A stretch of 64,000 bases of DNA from Candidatus Thiodiazotropha sp. (ex Monitilora ramsayi) (GTDB taxonomy: Bacteria; Pseudomonadota; Gammaproteobacteria; Chromatiales; Chromatiaceae). Location of the stretch: contig JAHXIP010000004.1 in the NCBI GenBank assembly GCA_025655575.1, positions 1 through 64,000 of the forward strand, given 5' to 3'. Numbering within the stretch: position 1 is the stretch's first letter; every line of letters begins with the position of its first letter. Positions 55,641-64,000 of this stretch are shown one piece after another. The translations under genes were made by a program, and so were the position numbers. The notes below the pieces were generated by a model. That model did not search any database. It was not told where the DNA came from and was given only the letters and a program-made list of their open reading frames with translations.

Positions 55641-57080
55641 ATGAACAAGCGGCTTCTGACAGTTGCGCTGTTTCTCTGTCTCCCGGGCTTTGTACTGGCG
55701 GAGCATATGTCCGCCAGCGGCAATAGTCTGAACACCCACTGGGTCGGCATATTGAGTCTCGCCGCCTTCGCACTGGCGATGGTCACGGTATTCATCGAAG
55801 AGTTTATCGATCTGCGTAAATCCAAGCCGGTGTTACTCTCTGCCGGGATCATTTGGGGCCTGATCGGCTGGTATGTACACCAGACGGACTCCGCGCATTT
55901 TGCGGAACAGGCAGTCCGCCAAAGCTTGCTGCAATACGCAGAATTGATGCTCTTCTTTCTGGTGGTGATGACCTATATCAACGCACTGTCTGAACGGCAG
56001 GTCTTCCTTGCAATACGCAGCTGGGTCGGGCAACAACAATACACTTTCCACAAAATTTTCTGGATCACCGGATTGGGGACCTTCCTACTCTCCCCGTTCC
56101 TCGACAACCTCTCCACGGCCTTGGTTATGGGTGCTGTCGTCCTGAATCTTGAGCGGGAAAACAGACGATTCATTGCCATCGCTTGCACCAATGTGGTTAT
56201 CGCCTCCAATGCAGGTGGGGCCTTCAGTCCTTTCGGTGATCTCACCACCCTAATGGTCTGGCAACAGGACATTATCAGCACCAACGGTCGCGTCGATTTC
56301 TTCTCATTCTTCAATCTTTTCATACCCTCACTGGTCAACTATTTAGTGCCTGCCCTCTTCATGCACTTCGCGTTACCTACCGGGCGGCTTTCTGCGGCAC
56401 AGGAGAGGATTAGGATGCGCCGGGGATCGAAGCGCATCATGCTGCTTTTATTACTGACCATCGCCACCACCGTCTTTTTTCAGTGGCAACTTTTCCTGCC
56501 AGCCACCATCGGTGCCATGACGGGACTCTCTTATCTGCAGTTTTTCGGTTTCTATCTAAAGAAGACACACATAGCCGGCCCGGCCACCATCACCACCTCT
56601 GAGACACCGGGCTTCTCCATCGTCGTGGAAAGTCGGCAGCCTTTCGACGTTTTTTTACGGGTTGCCCGTTCAGAATGGGACACCCTGCTGTTTCTTTGCG
56701 GTGTCATACTTTCGGTGGGTGGATTGGGCTATCTGGGCTACCTGACCCTGGCCTCAGAGCTGCTCTACGTGCAATGGGGCGCCACAACGGCCAATATTTC
56801 TATTGGTCTGGCTTCAGCGGTGTTGGAGAATATCCCGACTATGTCTGTCGTGCTGACCATGCAACCGGAGATGTCACTCGGACAATGGCTGCTCGTGACA
56901 TTGACAGCGGGCGTTGGCGGCAGCCTGCTTTCAATCGGCTCCGCTGCGGGTGTCGCACTGATGGGGCATTCCAATGGTAAATATACATTTTTCAGTCACT
57001 TACGATGGACGCCGGCAATTGCATTAGGCTTCGCCGCGAGCATCGTCTGTCACCTCTGGTTGAATAGCGCGCTTTTCTGA
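55641..57080 (+). CDS. NhaD-type Na+/H+ antiporter, copy 2
   Basis: 479 residues, clear paralogue of the preceding gene (shared SNAGGAFSPFGDLTTLMVW, QYAELMLFFLVVMTYINAL, LTAGVGGSLLSIGSAAGVALMG). The regions around functional acidic and polar residues are conserved (LDNLSTALVMGAVV, VLENIPTMSVVLTM), but the second has Glu-Asn where copy 1 has Asp-Asn, so ion preference or pH response may differ. Signal peptide ends near LAEHMS. The tandem pair probably arose by duplication. Confidence 0.92.
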   Translation: MNKRLLTVALFLCLPGFVLAEHMSASGNSLNTHWVGILSLAAFALAMVTVFIEEFIDLRKSKPVLLSAGIIWGLIGWYVHQTDSAHFAEQAVRQSLLQYAELMLFFLVVMTYINALSERQVFLAIRSWVGQQQYTFHKIFWITGLGTFLLSPFLDNLSTALVMGAVVLNLERENRRFIAIACTNVVIASNAGGAFSPFGDLTTLMVWQQDIISTNGRVDFFSFFNLFIPSLVNYLVPALFMHFALPTGRLSAAQERIRMRRGSKRIMLLLLLTIATTVFFQWQLFLPATIGAMTGLSYLQFFGFYLKKTHIAGPATITTSETPGFSIVVESRQPFDVFLRVARSEWDTLLFLCGVILSVGGLGYLGYLTLASELLYVQWGATTANISIGLASAVLENIPTMSVVLTMQPEMSLGQWLLVTLTAGVGGSLLSIGSAAGVALMGHSNGKYTFFSHLRWTPAIALGFAASIVCHLWLNSALF

Positions 57081-57126
57081 TCCCCACTCGCTGCCTATCC
57101 GACTCACTGGATTTGCCACACCTCCG

Positions 57127-57205
57127 TGGTATAGTTGGCTCCAATTTTACCTCACGTCCGGCACCGACAAGGACAAAAATCGCCCCTGAGGCGAATGGCC
57201 GGACG
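57127..57205 (+). promoter_or_regulatory. Promoter-like element and structured leader of the phosphoribulokinase gene
   Basis: TGGTATAGT (57127-57135) looks like an extended -10 element. Downstream CGTCCGGC (57155-57162) pairs with GCCGGACG (57198-57205), and inside lies TCGCC-cctga-GGCGA (57180-57194), making a two-part RNA fold ending 35 bases before the start codon. Whether it regulates is unknown. Confidence 0.45.
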
Positions 57206-57240
57206 ATAACATTAGAACGATTAGAGTAAGGGAGAAGTCC

Positions 57241-58113
57241 ATGTCAAAAAAGCACCCCGTGGTTGCTGTAACCGGTTCATCCGGCGCAGGCACAACGACC
57301 GTCAAACGCGCCTTCGAACATATTTTTTACCGTGACGGTATCAAATCAGCCGTTGTTGAAGGCGATAGCTTTCACCGCTACACACGTGCTGAGATGCGTA
57401 AAAAGGTAGCAAAGGGACTCAGCCATTTCGGCCCGGATGCCAACCATTTCGACAAAATCGCCGAATTGTTCAAGACCTATGGCGAAACAGGTGGAGGCAA
57501 AAAGCGCTACTATCTACACAGCCCCGAAGAGGCGGCAGAGCACAACTCCCGTCTGGGTTGCGATCAACAGCCCGGTGAGTTCACCCCGTGGGAAGATATC
57601 GCCGGAGACACGGACCTACTGTTCTACGAAGGCCTGCACGGCATGGTAGTCGATGGTGAGGTCGATGTTGCCAGGCATGTCGACCTGGGTGTCGGTGTGG
57701 TACCTATCGTCAATCTGGAGTGGATTCAGAAGATCTTCCGCGACAACGCAGAGCGGGGGTACAGCGAAGAGGCCATCGTCGACACGATCATGCGACGTAT
57801 GCCTGACTACATCAATGTCATCACGCCCCAGTTCTCGCGTACCGATATCAACTTCCAGCGCGTACCGACGGTGGATACCTCTAACCCCTTTATCGCCCGC
57901 GACATCCCCACACCGGACGAGAGTTTCGTGGTGATTCGTTTCAGCGATCCGAAGAAGTTCGATATCAACTTCCCTTATCTGCTGTCGATGATCGACAATT
58001 CATTCATGTCTCGCCGTAACTCCATCGTGGTGCCCGGCGGCAAGATGGGGTTTGCCATGGAGATCGTCCTGCAGCCCATCATCGAGCGTATGATGGATGC
58101 CCGTAACGTCTGA
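57241..58113 (+). CDS. prkB: Phosphoribulokinase, proteobacterial type
   Basis: 290 residues, the octameric bacterial class. Walker A VTGSSGAGTTT at the N-terminus, EGDSFHRYTR with the catalytic Asp, FYEGLHGMVVDG as the following acidic motif, and the Arg-rich FRDNAERGYSEE region. It phosphorylates ribulose-5-phosphate to the RuBisCO substrate, in the Calvin cycle. It is monocistronic (own leader, strong terminator), and lies 5.2 kb from cbbL instead of inside the cbb operon. AAGGGAGAAG precedes the ATG. Confidence 0.96.
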   Translation: MSKKHPVVAVTGSSGAGTTTVKRAFEHIFYRDGIKSAVVEGDSFHRYTRAEMRKKVAKGLSHFGPDANHFDKIAELFKTYGETGGGKKRYYLHSPEEAAEHNSRLGCDQQPGEFTPWEDIAGDTDLLFYEGLHGMVVDGEVDVARHVDLGVGVVPIVNLEWIQKIFRDNAERGYSEEAIVDTIMRRMPDYINVITPQFSRTDINFQRVPTVDTSNPFIARDIPTPDESFVVIRFSDPKKFDINFPYLLSMIDNSFMSRRNSIVVPGGKMGFAMEIVLQPIIERMMDARNV

Positions 58114-58140
58114 TTTGATTCACGTTAGGACCTAAATAAA

Positions 58141-58173
58141 GCCGCAACGCCCTAGTGCCGTTGCGGCTTTTTT
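58141..58173 (+). terminator. Strong hairpin terminator after prkB
   Basis: GCCGCAACG and CGTTGCGGC pair perfectly around a 9-base loop and are followed by TTTTTT. It lies 27 bases after the prkB stop, so prkB is transcribed alone. Confidence 0.92.
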
Positions 58174-58321
58174 CTTTCCAGGAGTCTGGTCTGGCCTATG
58201 AGCCTGATACACGGACATACCGATTGTCATCCATTTGCGAATTTTCAATGTAACGATGTGATCTAATAACTTAGCATTTCACTCAAGTTTTTACTGGAAA
58301 TCACTGCAAAAGGAGTAGACG

Positions 58322-59281
58322 ATGAAAGAAACCTCACGCCTTGCCTACTTTCCCATCTCTTTTTTCGCCGTCGTGATGGGACTGGCCGGGCTCTGCATCG
58401 CTTGGGAAACGACACAGACTACTTTCGATCTTCCGTTTAGAATTGACGCTGCCCTGATACCTTTCACCACTCTGATCTTTGCCATACTCCTCACGCTCTA
58501 CCTCATGAAGGTCGTTCGGCACCCCCGTGAGGTGATTCAGGAGCTGAACCATCCGGTTAAACTCAACTTTTTTCCGGCGGTCTCTATCAGTCTGATTCTG
58601 CTTTCGGTCACCTTGCTGAAGCCCCTGCCGTCGCTCTCTTACGGACTCTGGATCTTTGGTACCTGCCTACATCTGGCCTTTACGCTCTACGTCATGAATG
58701 TATGGATTTATCATGACAAATTTGAGATTCACCACATCAACCCCGCCTGGTTCATTCCTGTGGTCGGCAATGTCCTGGTGCCAATTGCCGGCACCACCCA
58801 CGGCCACTTTGAGATTTCATGGTTTTTCTTCAGTATCGGTATTATTTTCTGGCTGGTGCTCTTTACCATTATCATCAATCGGGTTCTTTTCCATCACCCG
58901 TTGCCCGATAAAGTGATGCCCACCTTTTTCATCCTGATTGCACCGCCCGCTGTCGGATTCATCTCCTATATGAAGCTCTCTGGCGGCATGGACAACTTTG
59001 CCCACATTCTCTATTACAGCGGTCTTTTTCTGACGCTGTTGTTACTGACCCAAGCACCGAGATTTACCCGTCTGCAATTCTCTCTCTCCTGGTGGGCTTA
59101 CTCTTTTCCACTGGCAGCTATCACCATCGCCACACTGCTGATGTATCAAGCCTCTTCACAGATCGGCTTTGCTGTCATCGGCTGGGCACTGCTCACGCTC
59201 CTGACCCTGGTGGTGACGTATCTTCTCTACCGGACACTCAAAGCGGTGGGGGGGAATCTTATCTGTCTCCCGGAGGATTAA
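58322..59281 (+). CDS. SLAC1/TehA-family anion channel-like membrane protein
   Basis: 319 residues, about ten membrane segments. Starts SRLAYFPISFFAVVMGLAGL, as in the TehA/SLAC1 (voltage-dependent anion channel) family, and contains NPAWFIPVVGNVLVPIAGT, the well conserved pore-region segment. Bacterial members are implicated in dicarboxylate, tellurite, sulfite or small-anion passage. Next to prkB a link to carbon or anion balance is tempting but unproven. AAAAGGAGTAG precedes the ATG. Confidence 0.85.
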   Translation: MKETSRLAYFPISFFAVVMGLAGLCIAWETTQTTFDLPFRIDAALIPFTTLIFAILLTLYLMKVVRHPREVIQELNHPVKLNFFPAVSISLILLSVTLLKPLPSLSYGLWIFGTCLHLAFTLYVMNVWIYHDKFEIHHINPAWFIPVVGNVLVPIAGTTHGHFEISWFFFSIGIIFWLVLFTIIINRVLFHHPLPDKVMPTFFILIAPPAVGFISYMKLSGGMDNFAHILYYSGLFLTLLLLTQAPRFTRLQFSLSWWAYSFPLAAITIATLLMYQASSQIGFAVIGWALLTLLTLVVTYLLYRTLKAVGGNLICLPED

Positions 59282-59314
59282 ACCGCTGTTGTGGGAGAAT
59301 GGCGGATTTGTTGC

Positions 59315-60094
59315 TTAGTCATATTCCCGGTCTTTCCACTGACGTAACGCGGTGAAAATAGCCTGTGAATTCTCGAGTGAATGTCCAGCTGACCGTTCAG
59401 CTGCCGCTTTGACGCCTTGTACGGCAGTCCTGAGGAAGGGATTGGTTTTGCGCTCCACTTCAAGCAAAGCCGGAAGTGTGGGTTGCCCTGACTCTCGCTT
59501 GACTTGCTCAGCCTCGATGCGCACCTGGAGAGCAGCACTGTCGGGTTCCACCCAGGTGGCAAAACCGAGATTGTCCAGCGTGTACTCATGAGCACAGTAG
59601 ATTTGGGTCTGACCCGGTAGATCTGAGATTCTTTGCAAAGAGTCGGCGAGCTGCTCAAAGGTACCATCGAAGACCCGTCCACAGCCTGCAGCAAAGAGGG
59701 TATCTCCACAAAACAGGGCGCCTTCGCCATAATAGGCAATATGCCCTGCGGTATGACCAGGTACCTCAAGCACCTGCAGATCAGCCTCCAGGCCCTCGAT
59801 TGAGACAACATCTCCTTCCCCCACGGGAACAGTGACGCCCCGGATCGACTCGGCAGCCGGCCCGTAAACAGGTATGCCTGGAAAGGCCTCCAGCAGTTCC
59901 GTCACACCCCCCACATGATCGTAGTGGTGGTGCGTAATGAGAATGCCACACAGGCTCGCATTGTGCTGATTCAACCATGCCAGCACCGGCATCTTATCGC
60001 CGGGGTCCACAGCTACAAAGTTGTTTGAGCCAGGGTTTCCCAACATCCAGATATAGTTGTCATTAAAGGCGGAGACAGGTGTGATTTCGAGCAT
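59315..60094 (-). CDS. gloB: Hydroxyacylglutathione hydrolase (glyoxalase II)
   Basis: 259 residues. Metallo-beta-lactamase fold with the zinc motif LITHHHYDHVGG, further ligands in VPGHTAGHIAY and FCGDTLFAAGCGR, and CAHEYTLDNLGFA. It hydrolyses S-lactoylglutathione to D-lactate in the methylglyoxal detoxification path; the GlcD-like oxidase at 51832-53223 could oxidise that product. Encoded downstream of dxs on the same strand. Confidence 0.95.
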   Translation of the reverse strand: MLEITPVSAFNDNYIWMLGNPGSNNFVAVDPGDKMPVLAWLNQHNASLCGILITHHHYDHVGGVTELLEAFPGIPVYGPAAESIRGVTVPVGEGDVVSIEGLEADLQVLEVPGHTAGHIAYYGEGALFCGDTLFAAGCGRVFDGTFEQLADSLQRISDLPGQTQIYCAHEYTLDNLGFATWVEPDSAALQVRIEAEQVKRESGQPTLPALLEVERKTNPFLRTAVQGVKAAAERSAGHSLENSQAIFTALRQWKDREYD

Positions 60095-60118
60095 AATCGA
60101 TTAACCGTAATCCTCGTA

Positions 60119-62041
60119 TCAGCTGGCACCATCGACGAGCTGTAAGGCTACCTCTCGTGTCGCTCGATTGATCGACTGGATCAGCCCCTGCAGATCGAGA
60201 CCGGCTTGACTCAGCTGCTCTTCATGGCTGGCATGATGCTGGTAGCCATCGGGTAACCCCAGATTAAGGACCCGGACACCATGCCCTTCCGTATTGAGAT
60301 ATTCATTGACGGCCGAGCCGGCACCGCCCGCCACAGCATTCTCTTCGATGGTGACCAATAATGGGTGTCGGTTGGCCAGATCGAGCACCATCGATTCATC
60401 CAATGGCTTGATAAAGCGCATGTTGGCCACAGTGGCATCAAGTTGTTCCGCCGCCTGCATGGCGGTCTCCAGCAAACTGCCGAACACTAACAACGCAACA
60501 CGTTGGCCCTCGCGTCGTATCTCGCCACGAGCAAAGGGCAACGCTTCGATCACCTCATCAACAGCAACCCCAGGCCCTGCTCCCCGGGGGTAGCGGACCA
60601 TGGCGGGACCCTGATATTCATACGCAGTCTGCAGCAGCCGCGCACACTCGTTTTCATCAGCTGGCGCCATAACCGCCATGTTGGGAATCGCCCGTACATA
60701 GCTGAGATCAAAGCTGCCGGCGTGGGTGGCGCCGTCAGCCCCCACCAGTCCGGCACGATCCACAGCAAGGGTGACATCCAGATTCTGCAGTGCCACATCG
60801 TGGATCAGCTGATCGTAGGCCCTCTGCAAAAAAGAGGAGTAGATCGCCACCACCGGCTTGACCCCTTCACAGGCGAGTCCGGCAGCAAAGGTCAGGGCAT
60901 GCTGTTCGGCAATGCCCACATCGAAATAGCGTCGGGGAAAGCGTTGAGAAAATGCCACAAGCCCCGAGCCTTCACACATGGCCGGTGTGATAGCTACCAA
61001 CCGTTCATCTTTTTCAGCCACCGAGCAGAGCCACTCCCCAAACACCTGGGTATAGGTCTTGGCCTTGGCCGTCTTTTCCATTTTGCCGGTAGCGGGGTCG
61101 AAAGGGCTGACGCCGTGGTAACCACAGGGGTCTTCCTCCGCCGGCACAAACCCTCGTCCTTTCTGGGTCACCACATGGAGCAGGCGGGGACCCTGCATCT
61201 CTGACATATTGCGCAAAGTTCTAATCAGGGTATCGAAATCATGCCCGTCGACCGGACCGATATAGTTAAAGCCCATCTCTTCGAACAGGGTGCCCGGCAT
61301 CACCATGCCCTTCATGTGCTCCTCCCACTTGCCCACCAGATCACTGAATTGATGGGGCAAGTGACTGAGGGCGGATTTACCGCCCTCGCGCACGCTGGTG
61401 TATATCTTGCCGGAGAGCAGGCGAGCCAGATGATTGCTGAACCCCCCCACCGGCTTGGAGATCGACATATCATTGTCGTTGAGAATGACCAACAGGTCCT
61501 GGTCAAGTGAACCCGCCTGGTTGAGTGCTTCAAAAGCCATACCCGCACCCATGGCCCCATCACCGATCACCGCTACCGCTTTACGATGCTCTCCTTTCTG
61601 CTTGGATGCCACTGCCATACCGAGTGCAGCACCGATAGAGGTACTGGAGTGTCCGGTACCGAAGGTGTCGTACTCACTTTCGCTGCGTTTAGGAAATCCT
61701 GAGAGTCCTCCCTTCTGGCGCAAGGTGGACATCTGCTCACGACGACCGGTCAGGATCTTATGTGGATAGGCCTGGTGCCCTACATCCCATACCAGTCGAT
61801 CATAGGGGGTATTGAACACATAGTGCAGCGCGATGGTCAGCTCTACCACGCCCAGACCTGCTGCCAAATGGCCACCGGTCTGGGACACGCTTTCAATGAG
61901 AAATCGTCGCAGTTCGTTGGCCAGCAAGCGAAGCTGCCTTTGCTCCAGCTGACGCAAGTCACCCGGCAGGTCGATTCCATTCAGCAAAGGATAGTGATCC
62001 TGCGAAATTGGACCAGGGTCTGAACCGCCCTTGTCTGACAT
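60119..62041 (-). CDS. dxs: 1-deoxy-D-xylulose-5-phosphate synthase
   Basis: 640 residues, full length. Thiamine-diphosphate enzyme that joins pyruvate and glyceraldehyde-3-phosphate, first step of the MEP isoprenoid pathway. TPP/Mg motif [15 protein letters not shown] with ND, transketolase signature [15 protein letters not shown], and [18 protein letters not shown] near the C-terminus. It has a 24-base gap to gloB. Transcribed towards gloB, away from cbbR's start. Confidence 0.97.
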   Translation of the reverse strand: MSDKGGSDPGPISQDHYPLLNGIDLPGDLRQLEQRQLRLLANELRRFLIESVSQTGGHLAAGLGVVELTIALHYVFNTPYDRLVWDVGHQAYPHKILTGRREQMSTLRQKGGLSGFPKRSESEYDTFGTGHSSTSIGAALGMAVASKQKGEHRKAVAVIGDGAMGAGMAFEALNQAGSLDQDLLVILNDNDMSISKPVGGFSNHLARLLSGKIYTSVREGGKSALSHLPHQFSDLVGKWEEHMKGMVMPGTLFEEMGFNYIGPVDGHDFDTLIRTLRNMSEMQGPRLLHVVTQKGRGFVPAEEDPCGYHGVSPFDPATGKMEKTAKAKTYTQVFGEWLCSVAEKDERLVAITPAMCEGSGLVAFSQRFPRRYFDVGIAEQHALTFAAGLACEGVKPVVAIYSSFLQRAYDQLIHDVALQNLDVTLAVDRAGLVGADGATHAGSFDLSYVRAIPNMAVMAPADENECARLLQTAYEYQGPAMVRYPRGAGPGVAVDEVIEALPFARGEIRREGQRVALLVFGSLLETAMQAAEQLDATVANMRFIKPLDESMVLDLANRHPLLVTIEENAVAGGAGSAVNEYLNTEGHGVRVLNLGLPDGYQHHASHEEQLSQAGLDLQGLIQSINRATREVALQLVDGAS

Positions 62042-62142
62042 GGTATGAGCCGCTCCGGTAGGGGTGTCATGGGAAAGATTGGCCTATTCGACAATCTCTC
62101 AGCAGAATAGTTGATTTTACCCCATCCGCTCAAATGACGCAT

Positions 62143-63051
62143 TCAAACGGGTGCATCTTTGATCCGTTGAGACTCAGCCAGAACAAAATCATGAAAAGCT
62201 CTGGCCGGTGGGGAGAGCCTCTTACCTTTCCGATAGACCATGTACCAGTGGCGTTGCAGTGGGAAACCCTCCACATCCAATACGATCAGACGACCGGTCT
62301 CCAGCTCCAGTTCAATGGTATGGCTTGATACCACGCCGAGTCCCATACCGGCTCGTACGGCTTGCTTAATCGCTTCATTTCGAGTCATTTGCATGCCGGT
62401 GCTAAGAGGGATCGACTGCTCAGAGAAAAAGCGCTCCATTGCCAACCGGGTACCGGAGCCCCCCTCTCGCATGATAAAGACCTCTTCAGCCAGACGTTGT
62501 GCCGGGATCTTCCTTTTCTGCTGTAACGGATGCCCCGGAGGAGCGATCACCACCAGCGGATTCTCCATAAAAGGCTCGTAGACAAGCTCGATATCTTCTG
62601 GGGGCAAGCCCATCAGGACGATATCGATCTCGTTATTCTTAAGCAGACCCATCAGGCGTTCACGGTTGGTGACATCAAGGCTCAGATCAATACCCGGATA
62701 TTGACGGCTGAAGACTGCGAGTAACCTGGGTGCGAAATAGTTGACGGTACTCGCTACAGCGATATTGAGGTGACCGGTATCGAGCCCCTTCATAGCATCT
62801 AAAACCTCCTCCATCTCCTCGAAGGTCTGGAAGATGGTCCGCACATACTGGAACATCTCTCTGCCGGCCTCGGTAAGCTGAATCTTTTTGCCGGCGTGTT
62901 CAAAGAGGGGCAGACCCACAGACTCCTCCAACTGCTTAACCTGCATCGACACCGCCGGCTGGCTGAGATGGAGTTCCTGCGCCGCCCGAGTGTAGTTCAA
63001 GTGCCTGGCAACGGTGGTGAAGACTCGCATCTGTCGTAGGGTTGTATGCAT
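62143..63051 (-). CDS. cbbR: LysR-family regulator CbbR
   Basis: 302 residues. Helix-turn-helix at residues about 16-40 (ARHLNYTRAAQELHLSQPAV read in parts), then a LysR effector domain (from about 90). CbbR type is shown by its divergent position to cbbL and by the start TTLRQMRVFTTVARHLNYTRA. It activates the Calvin-cycle operon in response to metabolites such as RuBP or NADPH in other proteobacteria. It is separate from the CysB-like LysR at 23178-24089. Confidence 0.93.
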   Translation of the reverse strand: MHTTLRQMRVFTTVARHLNYTRAAQELHLSQPAVSMQVKQLEESVGLPLFEHAGKKIQLTEAGREMFQYVRTIFQTFEEMEEVLDAMKGLDTGHLNIAVASTVNYFAPRLLAVFSRQYPGIDLSLDVTNRERLMGLLKNNEIDIVLMGLPPEDIELVYEPFMENPLVVIAPPGHPLQQKRKIPAQRLAEEVFIMREGGSGTRLAMERFFSEQSIPLSTGMQMTRNEAIKQAVRAGMGLGVVSSHTIELELETGRLIVLDVEGFPLQRHWYMVYRKGKRLSPPARAFHDFVLAESQRIKDAPV

Positions 63052-63150
63052 GGATACGCTCTCTCACATTTGGTAATCGGTTTGAGCCCAGCTCCAGCAT
63101 AGAGAGATCTCTCCATGTCGATTTTTATCCGGGAGCCAATTATCAGAAAA

Positions 63151-63175
63151 TATACCACAAATCACATATGGTATA
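63151..63175. promoter_or_regulatory. Candidate CbbR-binding inverted repeat
   Basis: TATACCA (63151-63157) and TGGTATA (63169-63175) form a perfect 7-bp inverted repeat with an 11-base spacer, containing the T-N11-A pattern of LysR sites. It lies 124 bases from the cbbR start and about 70 upstream of the cbbL start point. Confidence 0.55.
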
Positions 63176-63210
63176 AGTTTTTTATTATGATTCCAATTAA
63201 AAGATCTGAC

Positions 63211-63238
63211 TTCACTTAAGCGCTCACCTTCCTATACT
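63211..63238 (+). promoter_or_regulatory. Candidate cbbL promoter
   Basis: TTCACT (63211-63216) as -35 and TATACT (63233-63238) as -10, 16 bases apart, located between the inverted repeat and the RuBisCO gene. The weak -35 fits an activator-dependent promoter. Confidence 0.5.
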
Positions 63239-63282
63239 AGCTCCACCTTGATTGAGGTTTTTTACAGAGAATTTTTTACTGA

Positions 63283-64000
<718 letters not shown>

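Overview
The window looks like a chromosomal segment of a chemolithoautotrophic gammaproteobacterium. The evidence for autotrophy is the start of a form IA RuBisCO large subunit gene with a divergent cbbR (62.1-64 kb) and a proteobacterial phosphoribulokinase 6 kb away (57.2 kb). The evidence for Gammaproteobacteria is gene order: rsmI divergent from lpoA-yraN-diaA-dolP (47.3-51.8 kb), and hisBHAFIE running into tatABC (24.7-30.4 kb). A free-living or symbiotic sulfur oxidiser of the Chromatiales type would fit, but no sox or dsr gene lies in the window, so that is inference.

Layout. 0-0.14 kb: tail of an IS30-family transposase. 0.3-10.3 kb: the most distinctive block. A leftward operon encodes a membrane-anchored multihaem cytochrome with 12 haem-type motifs, a Tat-exported four-cluster ferredoxin, a Tat-exported molybdopterin oxidoreductase and a TorD-type chaperone. 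It faces a rightward operon encoding a PhnD-like periplasmic binding protein, a sensor histidine kinase and a sigma-54-dependent response regulator. Between them lies a near-consensus -24/-12 promoter aimed at the cytochrome gene, with two related 16-bp palindromes upstream of it. The catalytic subunit has Asp in place of the third Cys of its N-terminal iron-sulfur motif. The substrate cannot be read from the sequence.

10.6-24.7 kb: mixed single genes: a YiiX-like papain-fold protein, a spermidine-synthase-like methyltransferase, VF530, RRM and DUF5062 small proteins, two pentapeptide-repeat proteins, a SulP transporter, membrane and periplasmic proteins of unknown role, a YgiM-like SH3 protein, a PspF-like sigma-54 activator, a DUF748 giant and a CysB-like LysR regulator. 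24.7-30.4 kb: tatABC and histidine genes, with a small inverted-repeat element between hisE and hisI. 30.5-35.2 kb: metallo-beta-lactamase-fold hydrolase, dtd, pip, a possible small RNA with a strong terminator, and typA. 35.8-43.4 kb: a seven-gene MoxR/Bat (VWA) operon. 43.5-43.8 kb: a 318-bp MITE-like element. 43.9-53.8 kb: ygiQ, hsp20, an outer-membrane protein, rsmI/lpoA-yraN-diaA-dolP, a GlcD-like oxidase and an exported orphan. 54-64 kb: two tandem NhaD antiporters, phosphoribulokinase, a SLAC1/TehA-like channel, gloB, dxs, cbbR and cbbL.

How the parts connect: the Tat substrates of the molybdoenzyme operon would use the tatABC genes in the same window. CO2 fixation (prkB, cbbR, cbbL) is grouped at the right end with ion transporters that may set pH, sodium or anion balance. 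No tRNA, rRNA or CRISPR array was seen.
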